Source of the DNA: CAYZEZ01 sp964477295
GTDB taxonomy: Bacteria > Bacteroidota > Bacteroidia > Bacteroidales > SM23-62
Direction: 5' to 3'
NCBI GenBank assembly: GCA_964477295.1
Contig: CAYZEZ010000070.1
Span: forward strand, 1-18,449
DNA: 18,449 nt
The notes beneath the pieces were generated by a model, which made no database searches, was not told where the DNA came from, and saw only the letters and a program-made list of their open reading frames with translations. Shown here one piece after another: positions 1-6,237 of this stretch (position 1 is the first letter of the stretch; each line of letters opens with the position of its first letter). Both the position numbers and the translations under genes were made by a program.

Positions 1-407
1 GAAGAGAGTTGGCGTCGCTTTCTGTGGGAATTTTAGGATTTGGTAATATTGGCATGGCCCTTACAAATTATAAGGGATTCTACAAGTATATGATCAAGAT
101 TGTGGCAGCCTTTGATATTGATCCCGCCAAATACAAGAAAAAAAGTGTTATTCCGGTTTACCCGATGGTGAAATTGAATGAGATTATCTCTTCCCTGGAG
201 GTTAAAACCGCAATTGTTACGGTACCGGGGCAGGTTGCACAGGAAGTCTGTTCGCAATTGGTAGAGTCGGGTATCATAGGAATACTGAACTTTTCTCCTA
301 CTATTCTGAAGGCACCCCAGCATGTTTTGATCCACAACATTCAGATTGGGAATGCACTGGAAAGTTTGATTTACCATACAATTAGTACCGATAATAAAAC
401 CCTGTAA
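1..407 (+). CDS. rex: Redox-sensing transcriptional repressor Rex, C-terminal part (5' end cut by window)
   Basis: The frame is open from base 3 to the TAA at 405-407, about 134 codons. Rex proteins are usually 210-215 residues, so the N-terminal winged-helix DNA-binding domain lies outside the window. What remains is the Rossmann NAD(H)-binding domain: the glycine motif GFGNIG near the start, then ALTNY, IVAAFDIDP, IPVYPM, TAIVTVP, AQEV and GILNFSP, all family signatures. The C-terminal helix (IQIGNALESLIYHT) is the one that swaps between subunits in Rex dimers. Rex represses fermentation and hydrogenase-type genes until NADH/NAD+ rises. The next gene is hypF, in the same direction after a 165-bp gap with its own promoter box. 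The TTG at 9 is an internal codon, not a start. Confidence 0.93.
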   Translation, partial: RELASLSVGILGFGNIGMALTNYKGFYKYMIKIVAAFDIDPAKYKKKSVIPVYPMVKLNEIISSLEVKTAIVTVPGQVAQEVCSQLVESGIIGILNFSPTILKAPQHVLIHNIQIGNALESLIYHTISTDNKTL

Positions 408-544
408 ATGATACGGCCGTAAGCAGAAGGCAGTTAATCCTTTCTCATTGGCCGGAGATCACACTACCGATTAATCTTACAAACAGGATTTCAGGTTATA
501 CCCGGTAGCAAATACCTCTCATTTCATGACTATCTGTATTTTTC

Positions 545-552
545 TAACTTTG
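545..552 (+). promoter_or_regulatory. -7 box of the hypF promoter (TAACTTTG)
   Basis: Perfect match to the Bacteroidota -7 consensus TAnnTTTG. Transcription would start about seven bases downstream, near 558-560, leaving a leader of about 14 nt before the ATG at 573. No TTG is seen at the expected -33 distance (around 521-525 reads ATTTC), so the upstream element is weak. The predicted start argues against TTG 561 as the start codon. Confidence 0.5.
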
Positions 553-572
553 CGGATTGATTGTCAGAGACC

Positions 573-2840
573 ATGAAGGATGCGGGAAATACATATCTTA
601 TCGAGATAAAAGGATTGGTACAGGGTGTTGGATTCAGGCCTTTTATTTACAGGCTGTCAAAGCAATACAGGCTAACCGGTTGGGTTGCTAACACCAATGA
701 AGGGGTAAAGGTTAGTATTCAAGCGGATCCTGATACCCTGACTGAATATCTGGAGGCAATAAGGAGGGATGCTCCCCCCGCTTCAGGTATTTTTTCTATT
801 CAATATAAACTGGTAACCAGTGAAGAATTCTCAGGATTTGAAATCCATGAGAGCCAGGACAACTCGGACGAGGTAACTGAAATCTCACCTGATATAGCAG
901 TGTGTGAAGATTGTCTGCGTGATATTCAAACACAACCCCACAGGATCAATTATCCTTTTTTGAATTGCACCCACTGCGGCCCCCGGTTCACTATTATAAA
1001 TAATCTTCCATATGACAGGAATAATACGACCATGGCTCCGTTTACCATGTGCAAGGATTGCCGGTCGGAGTATGAAGACGTAATGGACAGACGATTTCAT
1101 GCTCAACCGGTAGCATGCAATGCCTGTGGCCCGTCCTACCGGTTTTTATCGGGTGATGAAGAAATAACCGGGCTCGATCAGATTCTTGACAGGATCTCTC
1201 ATACTATTAATGCAGGAGGGACTGTTTCAATTAAGGGTATGGGTGGATACTTTCTGGCTTGCGATGCCACACAAGAATCTGCAGTAGACAGGCTACGAAA
1301 GCTGAAGCATCGCGAAGGGAAGCCATTTGCCGTAATGTTCAGGGACCTCGATTCAGCCAGGGAGTATGCGGTTCTTACTTCCGAAGAGGAAAAACTTTTA
1401 GAATCATGGCGCCGCCCGGTTGTTATTCTGAAAGAAAAAAGAAATCTGGCTCCGGGAGTAAGCAATGGCCTGAAAACTATCGGATCGATGCTACCCTATA
1501 TGCCATTCCACTACCTGTTATTTGAGAAGATAAGTACTCAGGTAATTGTGATGACAAGCGGTAATATCTCGGAAGAACCGATCATTATTGATGATAATGT
1601 AGCGCTGGAGGTTTTCAATCCACGGGTGGATGCTGTTCTATCATACAATCGCGAAATTTATAACCGGACAGACGATTCTGTATTGATGATGGTGAATGAG
1701 ATCCCCAGGATGATAAGGAGGTCCAGGGGGTATGTACCCAATCCGGTACAGACCGGTTTTGATGCAGAAGGAATTTTGGCTGCAGGAGCTGAACTGGTAA
1801 ATTGCTTTTGCCTTGGCAAAGCAAAAACCGCTATTTTGAGTCAGCATATCGGAGACTTGAAAAACTATGAAACCTATGCTTTTTACCAGGAATCCATTGA
1901 CCGGTTTAAAAAAATTTTCCGGTTGAATCCTGAGTGGGTAGCATACGATTTACATCCCGATTATCTTTCCACACAGTATGCCAGGCAAACCGGACTGAAG
2001 GGTATTGCTATACAACACCACCATGCCCATATTGCCTCTGCCATGGCTGAGCATGGACTGGATGAACAGGTGATCGGGGTAAGTTTTGATGGAACCGGTC
2101 TTGGGGATGACGGTCAGATTTGGGGGGGCGAATTTTTGGTCGCTGATATGAATAACTTTCAACGGTTCACACATTTCGATTACTTACCTATGCCGGGCGG
2201 GGACAAAGTGACCAGCGAACCATGGCGAATGGCATTGTCCTATTTATACAGAGCATTTGGAGAGGATTGCCTTAATACTGGTCTCCCATTCCTTGAGCGG
2301 ATTGAAGAGAACCGGATCAATGCCATCTGCCAGATGCTGGATAATAATGTGAATTCTCCCCTTACATCAAGTGCAGGCCGGCTGTTTGATGCAGTCTCGG
2401 CGCTACTTAATATTTGTACTCAGGCTGAATTTCATGCCGAAGCGCCCATGCGACTGGAAAATGCCATATCGTACGCCATCACTGCCAGGTATGAAGTGGA
2501 AATAAATGATGTAATTGATTTTATTCCTGCAATCAGGATGATAACAGATGATCTTAAAAAGAAGGTTTCAACCGGGACCATTTCAGCCAAATTTCACAAC
2601 ACCATTCTGTTTGTTGTGGAGAAGGTCGTTTCAGAAATGAAGCATGCGACAGGTTTGAATAAGGTAGTCCTGACCGGTGGCACTTTCCAGAACCGGTACC
2701 TGCTTGGCAACCTTGAAAAGATATTATCCAAGGACGGATTTCAGGTTTATACCCAAAACAAAATCCCCGCCAATGACGGGGGAATTGCATTAGGACAATT
2801 GGCCATTGCCGCTAAGAGAAGAAAGCTGGGATTGATTTAA
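573..2840 (+). CDS. hypF: Carbamoyltransferase HypF, [NiFe]-hydrogenase maturation
   Basis: HypF uses carbamoyl phosphate and ATP to make carbamoyl-AMP and carbamoylates the C-terminal Cys of HypE, the source of the cyanide ligands of the [NiFe] site; it acts in the cytoplasm. The domains run in family order (numbered from ATG 573, 755 residues, normal length). An acylphosphatase-like domain carries VQGVGFRPF at about 16-24. A double zinc-finger block has CxxC pairs at 111/114, 132/135, 160/163 and 182/185. A YrdC/Sua5-like domain follows with KHREGKPFAVMF near 245-256. The Kae1-like domain has HHHAH at 482-486, GTGLGDDGQIWGGEF at about 507-521 and GGTFQNRYLL near 700. A TTG at 561 would add four residues, but it falls at the predicted transcription start, so the ATG is preferred. 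The stop is followed at once by a heptamer tandem array. hypC, hypD and hypE are not in the window. Confidence 0.96.
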   Translation: MKDAGNTYLIEIKGLVQGVGFRPFIYRLSKQYRLTGWVANTNEGVKVSIQADPDTLTEYLEAIRRDAPPASGIFSIQYKLVTSEEFSGFEIHESQDNSDEVTEISPDIAVCEDCLRDIQTQPHRINYPFLNCTHCGPRFTIINNLPYDRNNTTMAPFTMCKDCRSEYEDVMDRRFHAQPVACNACGPSYRFLSGDEEITGLDQILDRISHTINAGGTVSIKGMGGYFLACDATQESAVDRLRKLKHREGKPFAVMFRDLDSAREYAVLTSEEEKLLESWRRPVVILKEKRNLAPGVSNGLKTIGSMLPYMPFHYLLFEKISTQVIVMTSGNISEEPIIIDDNVALEVFNPRVDAVLSYNREIYNRTDDSVLMMVNEIPRMIRRSRGYVPNPVQTGFDAEGILAAGAELVNCFCLGKAKTAILSQHIGDLKNYETYAFYQESIDRFKKIFRLNPEWVAYDLHPDYLSTQYARQTGLKGIAIQHHHAHIASAMAEHGLDEQVIGVSFDGTGLGDDGQIWGGEFLVADMNNFQRFTHFDYLPMPGGDKVTSEPWRMALSYLYRAFGEDCLNTGLPFLERIEENRINAICQMLDNNVNSPLTSSAGRLFDAVSALLNICTQAEFHAEAPMRLENAISYAITARYEVEINDVIDFIPAIRMITDDLKKKVSTGTISAKFHNTILFVVEKVVSEMKHATGLNKVVLTGGTFQNRYLLGNLEKILSKDGFQVYTQNKIPANDGGIALGQLAIAAKRRKLGLI

Positions 2841-2875
2841 GAATAACGAATAACGAATTATGAATTATGAAGTAT
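2841..2875. repeat. Five-copy 7-bp tandem array after the hypF stop
   Basis: Begins at the base after the hypF TAA. The five units are GAATAAC, GAATAAC, GAATTAT, GAATTAT, GAAGTAT, in perfect 7-bp register, all starting GAA. It is not inside any gene. Similar short-period arrays recur elsewhere in the window. Confidence 0.85.
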
Positions 2876-2886
2876 AAACTCACATT

Positions 2887-2907
2887 CCGGTTGCCGGTTG
2901 CCGACTC
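2887..2907. repeat. Three-copy 7-bp tandem array (CCGGTTG)
   Basis: Units CCGGTTG, CCGGTTG, CCGACTC. It lies between the convergent hypF and CBS genes, a few bases after the previous array but with an unrelated unit and much higher GC. Confidence 0.65.
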
Positions 2908-2910
2908 TTA

Positions 2911-3360
2911 CTACTGGTGACCGTAGCCTGAGCTGGTAATGTATTTCTCCAGGTCCTTGATATGAATATCCTGCTCGTATATGATCTGGTTTACAATATC
3001 GCCAATGGACAGAATTCCTGTGATCTTATTATGATCCAGTACGGGTAAGTGACGAACATGACGGTCGGTCATCACAGCCATACAGTCAAAAGTAGTCATA
3101 TCTGGCTTAACAGTATAAAGATCGGAAGTCATGATATCTTTCACTATTGATTCCTTAGATGTGAATCCGTGAAGAGCCACCTTCCTGGCATAGTCCCTTT
3201 CGGAAAACATACCTATCAATCCACCATCATCATCAATTACCATCAGGCAGCCAATTTGCTTCTCAGCCATTATTTCAAGTGCCTTGAATACGGTTTCACT
3301 GGGATTTATGGTATAATATTCATGCCCTTTTTTGTCTAAAATTTGCTTCACTGTCGTCAT
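2911..3360 (-). CDS. Two-CBS-domain protein
   Basis: 149 residues, essentially just a tandem pair of CBS domains (a Bateman module), the usual size for stand-alone proteins of this type. The first repeat covers about residues 8-65 (YYTINPSETVFKALEIMAE, then GCLMVIDDDGGLIGMFSERD). The second covers about 72-130 (IMTSDLYTVKPDMTTFDCMAVM, then RHVRHLPVLDHNKITGILSIGD). The paired SERD and SIGD ends are typical adenine-nucleotide-contacting motifs in such modules. No catalytic domain is attached, so its role is probably sensing AMP, ATP or NAD-type ligands; the target is unknown. It ends with TAG followed at once by TAA. It is convergent with hypF and divergent from hypA. Confidence 0.92.
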   Translation of the reverse strand: MTTVKQILDKKGHEYYTINPSETVFKALEIMAEKQIGCLMVIDDDGGLIGMFSERDYARKVALHGFTSKESIVKDIMTSDLYTVKPDMTTFDCMAVMTDRHVRHLPVLDHNKITGILSIGDIVNQIIYEQDIHIKDLEKYITSSGYGHQ

Positions 3361-3437
3361 GGTTTCTCTTTTATATTATTATGAATTCATTTTATGATCC
3401 TATCAATTACCGATGGTAAGATTGTCAGCTAAGGCCG

Positions 3438-3467
3438 CAAAATAGGAAAAAAAGAAAAATTTGCAAA
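3438..3467 (-). promoter_or_regulatory. Probable promoter of the CBS-domain gene
   Basis: On the minus strand, TTTG (3464-3467) is followed after 19 bases by TATTTTG (3438-3444). Spacing and sequence fit the Bacteroidota -33/-7 pattern, except that the -7 box has one base rather than two between TA and TTTG. The transcript would start near 3430, giving a leader of about 70 nt. Confidence 0.4.
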
Positions 3468-3576
3468 GCCGGTAATCAAATTACAACAAATCATTGAATT
3501 TATAATCAATTAACGAATAATATTTAATGCTCTGCAATAGTAAGAATTAATTATTGAGTATGTTTTTATTGTGAAA

Positions 3577-3619
3577 TTTTGAACAATAAATCATAAAAAC
3601 AGATTAATGATGTTCAAAA
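3577..3619. repeat. Perfect 9-bp inverted repeat upstream of hypA
   Basis: TTTTGAACA at 3577-3585 and its exact reverse complement TGTTCAAAA at 3611-3619, separated by 25 bases; the centres are 34 bp apart, about three helical turns. The left arm overlaps a Rex-like 18-mer at 3569-3586 (TTGTGAA, four bases, TGAACAA). It could be an operator for hypA or the CBS gene. No U-tract follows, so a terminator is unlikely. Confidence 0.45.
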
Positions 3620-3753
3620 CACGAAATATAATGTGAACTTTGGAATTACATAATTGGTTACGAATCCTGGTTATCCTATTTTTCCGGACAGAAAATATAT
3701 CAGATAGAACTAATTTAAACAGTCAATTTGAATTAACCTGTTAATACCTTTTT

Positions 3754-3761
3754 TAATTTTG
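3754..3761 (+). promoter_or_regulatory. -7 box of the hypA promoter (TAATTTTG)
   Basis: Perfect TAnnTTTG match. A TTTG at 3727-3730 could be the -33 element, although the 23-base spacer is longer than the usual 19-21. The transcript would start near 3768, about 33 nt before the hypA ATG. Confidence 0.5.
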
Positions 3762-3800
3762 TTCCGGTTTCATTTTTTAACCTCATAATGATCCATTCCC

Positions 3801-4142
3801 ATGCACGAATTTTCCATCGCCATGAATGTAGTTGATATTGCTACTGAATATGCCATAAAGGAACAGGCCAAAGAAGTTCGTGAAATTGAAATTGAAGTAG
3901 GCGTATTCTCGGGGGTGGTGGTTGATGCCCTTGAATTTGCTATGGAATCTGCAGTTAAGGGAACGATTCTGGAAAATGCGGTTTGCAAAATAGTCACTGT
4001 GCAGGGCAAAGTCCGGTGCACTGAATGCAGGAATGAATATGAGACAGATAACCTGTTTGAAATTTGCCCGAAATGTAAAACATGTGCTCCGGATATTATT
4101 CAGGGCAGGGAATTAAGAGTAAAATCCCTGATCGTTGATTAG
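3801..4142 (+). CDS. hypA: Hydrogenase nickel-incorporation protein HypA
   Basis: 113 residues, the standard HypA length. It starts with the invariant Met-His-Glu; the N-terminus and His2 form the Ni(II) site. The zinc domain has two CxxC pairs, C73/C76 and C89/C92 (RCTEC, then CPKC), which couple metal state to nickel affinity. HypA is a small cytosolic metallochaperone that takes nickel from HypB and delivers it to the large hydrogenase subunit. It ends with TAG inside the first bases of a terminator-like hairpin, and hypB follows 200 bp later with its own promoter box, so the two are probably transcribed separately. Confidence 0.97.
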   Translation: MHEFSIAMNVVDIATEYAIKEQAKEVREIEIEVGVFSGVVVDALEFAMESAVKGTILENAVCKIVTVQGKVRCTECRNEYETDNLFEICPKCKTCAPDIIQGRELRVKSLIVD

Positions 4143-4157
4143 GTTGTCAAACAACCT
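4141..4157 (+). terminator. Terminator-like hairpin at the hypA stop
   Basis: Seven-bp stem AGGTTGT / ACAACCT with a 3-base CAA loop, overlapping the last two bases of the hypA stop codon. It is followed by TTTGCTTTG, a weak U-tract, so termination may be partial. Confidence 0.5.
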
Positions 4158-4201
4158 TTGCTTTGAAACTGGTGTCATTTCACGGCAGGATTTTCATAAT
4201 T

Positions 4202-4267
4202 GTCATTCCATACTTGTTCAGGAATCTACTGATATGTAATGAGATGCTGAAATTATTTCAGCATGAC
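4202..4267. repeat. 66-bp palindromic (REP/MITE-like) element between hypA and hypB
   Basis: The ends are inverted repeats GTCAT (4202-4206) and ATGAC (4263-4267). Inside are a hairpin ATTCC / GGAAT (4205-4209 with 4221-4225) and a perfect 9-bp hairpin ATGCTGAAA / TTTCAGCAT (4244-4252 with 4256-4264). A second left-end-like GTCATTTC lies at 4173-4180. The arrangement resembles short non-coding repeats scattered through Bacteroidota genomes; that link is from memory and was not searched. Confidence 0.55.
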
Positions 4268-4314
4268 TGCATGATGTTTCTGCCTTGAAATAAAACCAGG
4301 ATAATTATTGTTAT

Positions 4315-4322
4315 TATCTTTG
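4315..4322 (+). promoter_or_regulatory. -7 box of the hypB promoter (TATCTTTG)
   Basis: Perfect TAnnTTTG match. It would start transcription near 4329, about 14 nt before the hypB ATG. No well-spaced TTG is seen upstream. An AGGA at 4336-4339 just before the ATG may be a weak ribosome-binding site. Confidence 0.5.
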
Positions 4323-4342
4323 CTTAAAATAATTTTAGGAAT

Positions 4343-5191
4343 ATGTGTGACACCTGTGGATGCGGCCAGCCGGGAAATGAAGTCAGGATATCGAAACCTG
4401 GAAATGAGATGAAGGAACATAGTCATGCTCACGATCATTCCCACCCTCACGACCATGACCACGACCATGACCACGACCACGACCATGACCATGACCACGA
4501 CCACAACCATGACCACAACCATGACCATGACCACCCTCATCACGGACCGGCCAGGGTTAATGTTGAGGAGGATATCCTGGGAAGGAATAATTTACTGGCC
4601 CAGCGCAACCGTGGTTATTTTGAGGCCAAAAACATTGAAGTGTATAACCTGGTGAGTTCACCCGGTTCCGGTAAGACAAGCTTATTGGAAAGGACGATCA
4701 AAGAATTGGGTAAAAACCAGAAATTCTATATTGTTGAAGGTGATCAGCAAACATTGAATGATGCAGAGCGGATAAAAAAGGCCGGGGCACCGGTTGTCCA
4801 GGTAAACACCGGTCAGGGCTGCCATCTTGATGCCGACATGGTAAACAGGGCGATGAAGGAACTGGACCTTACCGATCATTCCATCCTGATGATTGAAAAT
4901 GTCGGTAACCTGGTTTGTCCCGCCATGTTCGACCTGGGAGAATCGAAACGGGTTGTTATCATCAGTGTAACGGAAGGGGATGACAAGCCGCAGAAATATC
5001 CTTACATGTTTCAGACTTCAGATTTATGCATCATTAATAAAATAGATCTGTTGCCTTACGTTGATTTTGATCTTGCAAAAGCAAAGGAATATGCCCTGCA
5101 GGTTAATCACCACCTCTCCTTTATGGAGCTGTCCGTAAAAACAGGGGAGGGCATGGAACTGTGGTATGATTATGTGAATCGTAAATCGTGA
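4343..5191 (+). CDS. hypB: Hydrogenase nickel-incorporation GTPase HypB with His-rich arm
   Basis: 282 residues. The N-terminus MCDTCGCG has the three cysteines (2, 5, 7) of the high-affinity nickel site known in HypB. Residues 26-67 form a His-rich arm with 22 His, largely Asp-His repeats, a nickel-storage feature of some HypB proteins. The G domain follows: P-loop SSPGSGKT near 105-112, VEGDQQT, the metal-binding NTGQGCHLD, ENVGNLVCPA (switch region) and NKIDLLPY (guanine specificity). HypB hydrolyses GTP to drive nickel transfer through HypA to [NiFe]-hydrogenase. The last codons and the TGA stop lie inside a 7-bp tandem array, so the C-terminal few residues are probably repeat-derived. 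It converges on metA across 103 bp. Confidence 0.97.
   Translation: MCDTCGCGQPGNEVRISKPGNEMKEHSHAHDHSHPHDHDHDHDHDHDHDHDHDHNHDHNHDHDHPHHGPARVNVEEDILGRNNLLAQRNRGYFEAKNIEVYNLVSSPGSGKTSLLERTIKELGKNQKFYIVEGDQQTLNDAERIKKAGAPVVQVNTGQGCHLDADMVNRAMKELDLTDHSILMIENVGNLVCPAMFDLGESKRVVIISVTEGDDKPQKYPYMFQTSDLCIINKIDLLPYVDFDLAKAKEYALQVNHHLSFMELSVKTGEGMELWYDYVNRKS
4416..4543 (+). repeat. Imperfect GAC-CAY hexamer run encoding the HypB His arm
   Basis: Low-complexity coding repeat alternating Asp (GAC) and His (CAT or CAC) codons with a few Asn, Pro and Ser. It is likely to vary in length between strains. It produces spurious open frames on both strands. Confidence 0.85.
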
Positions 5192-5194
5192 ATC
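5174..5194. repeat. Three-copy 7-bp tandem array across the hypB stop
   Basis: Units GTGAATC, GTAAATC, GTGAATC. The array spans the last HypB codons and the TGA stop at 5189-5191. Confidence 0.8.
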
Positions 5195-5196
5195 GA

Positions 5197-5236
5197 GGAT
5201 AAGGGGTTAAGGATCCAAGGGGTCAAGGAGCTGAGG
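5197..5236. repeat. Five-copy 8-bp tandem array (consensus NNNNAAGG)
   Basis: Consecutive octamers GGATAAGG, GGTTAAGG, ATCCAAGG, GGTCAAGG, AGCTGAGG in strict register. The second half of each unit is conserved and the first half varies. It lies in the convergent gap between hypB and metA. Confidence 0.75.
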
Positions 5237-5294
5237 GGTATTTGGAAATTGAGTTTTGTTCAGGACATTCCATTTTTCTTCTGACTTCTGATTT

Positions 5295-6203
5295 CTATTC
5301 CAGCTCGAACGGAGTAACCTGATAGACATAATAATTGAGCCAGTTGGTGAACAGAAGGTTCGCATGGCTTCTCCATTTTACCTCAGGATCCATCACAGGA
5401 TTATCATCTGGAAAATAATTTTCAGGTAATCCTGTGTTTAGGCCCTTTTTCCTATCGCGCAGGTATTCCTCCTTCAGGGTATTCGGATCATATTCCGAAT
5501 GACCGGTCACGAATATTCGTTTCCCGTCTTTTGAACCAACAATGTATACTCCTGCCTCATCGGATTCCGAAATGAGTTCTATTTCCTCTGTCTTCAATAC
5601 ATCTTCCCTTAGTATTTCTGTATACCGGGAATGAGGGGCAGGGAAGCTGTCATCAAATCCCCTGACCAGGGGTATCTTTCTGTTGATAACCCTGTGATAA
5701 AAGACACCGAACAATTTTTTTGGTAAGGTATATTTTGGAATGCCATAGAAATGGTATAATGCAGCCTGGGCGCCCCAACATATATACAGTGTTGATGTTA
5801 CATTTTCAGATGCCCAATCCATGATTTCCTGTAATTCTTTCCAGTAATGAACATCTTCAAAATCAATCAGTTCCACCGGTGCTCCGGTGATAATCATTCC
5901 GTCATATCTCTTTTTCCTGATTTCATCGAAGGTTTTATAGAATGATTTCAGATGGTCCGTGGGAGTATTTTTGGGTGTATGTGTTTTAGGATAGATCAGG
6001 TCAATCTCGATCTGAAGCGGTGTGTTCGATAAGAGACGCAGGATATGGGTTTCCGTTGTCTGCTTTACGGGCATTATATTAAGGATTACGATATGCTGCG
6101 GACGGATGTCCTGGTGAACAGCTCTTGACTGGTCCATGACAAATATATTTTCGTCGCGTAAAACCGATGCTGCCGGCAGGTTATCAGGTATATTGATGGG
6201 CAT
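5295..6203 (-). CDS. metA: Homoserine O-acetyltransferase (MetA family)
   Basis: 302 residues, normal MetA length. Key residues fall at the standard positions: nucleophile Cys142 (ICWGAQAAL), His235 and Glu237 (TGHSEYDP). Residue 111 is Glu in GAPVE. Known MetA enzymes with Glu at this position use acetyl-CoA, while those with Gly, such as E. coli, use succinyl-CoA, so despite the usual name this should make O-acetylhomoserine. That product is the substrate of the sulfhydrylase encoded just upstream; the gap between the two genes is 34 bp on the same strand, so they very probably form one operon under the SAM riboswitch. The stop is TAG. Confidence 0.95.
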   Translation of the reverse strand: MPINIPDNLPAASVLRDENIFVMDQSRAVHQDIRPQHIVILNIMPVKQTTETHILRLLSNTPLQIEIDLIYPKTHTPKNTPTDHLKSFYKTFDEIRKKRYDGMIITGAPVELIDFEDVHYWKELQEIMDWASENVTSTLYICWGAQAALYHFYGIPKYTLPKKLFGVFYHRVINRKIPLVRGFDDSFPAPHSRYTEILREDVLKTEEIELISESDEAGVYIVGSKDGKRIFVTGHSEYDPNTLKEEYLRDRKKGLNTGLPENYFPDDNPVMDPEVKWRSHANLLFTNWLNYYVYQVTPFELE

Positions 6204-6237
6204 TTTCAGAAATTTACAAGCCTTTAAATTAATCCTT

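Larger units (their letters stand above)
3361..3800. other. Divergent intergenic region between the CBS gene and hypA
   Basis: 440 bp, strongly AT-rich, with no coding signal in any frame. It holds the CBS promoter on the minus strand, the hypA -7 box on the plus strand, and between them a cluster of GTGAA/GTTCA half-sites (3569-3638), including a perfect 9-bp inverted repeat. Confidence 0.7.

Noticed and set aside
561..563. TTG start for hypF
   Set aside because: It coincides with the predicted transcription start; ATG 573 fits the promoter and the family N-terminus.
1950..2174. Minus-strand open frames inside hypF and other large genes
   Set aside because: They lie wholly inside well-supported genes and show no independent family motifs.
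4253..4655. Open frames on both strands across the HypB His-rich region, one Met/Val-rich and one Thr/Met-rich
   Set aside because: They are shadows of the GAC-CAY codon run of hypB; their composition is pure repeat and they have no family features.
5197..5236. CRISPR-like repeat structure
   Set aside because: The units are 8 bp without spacers, which is a simple tandem array and not a CRISPR.
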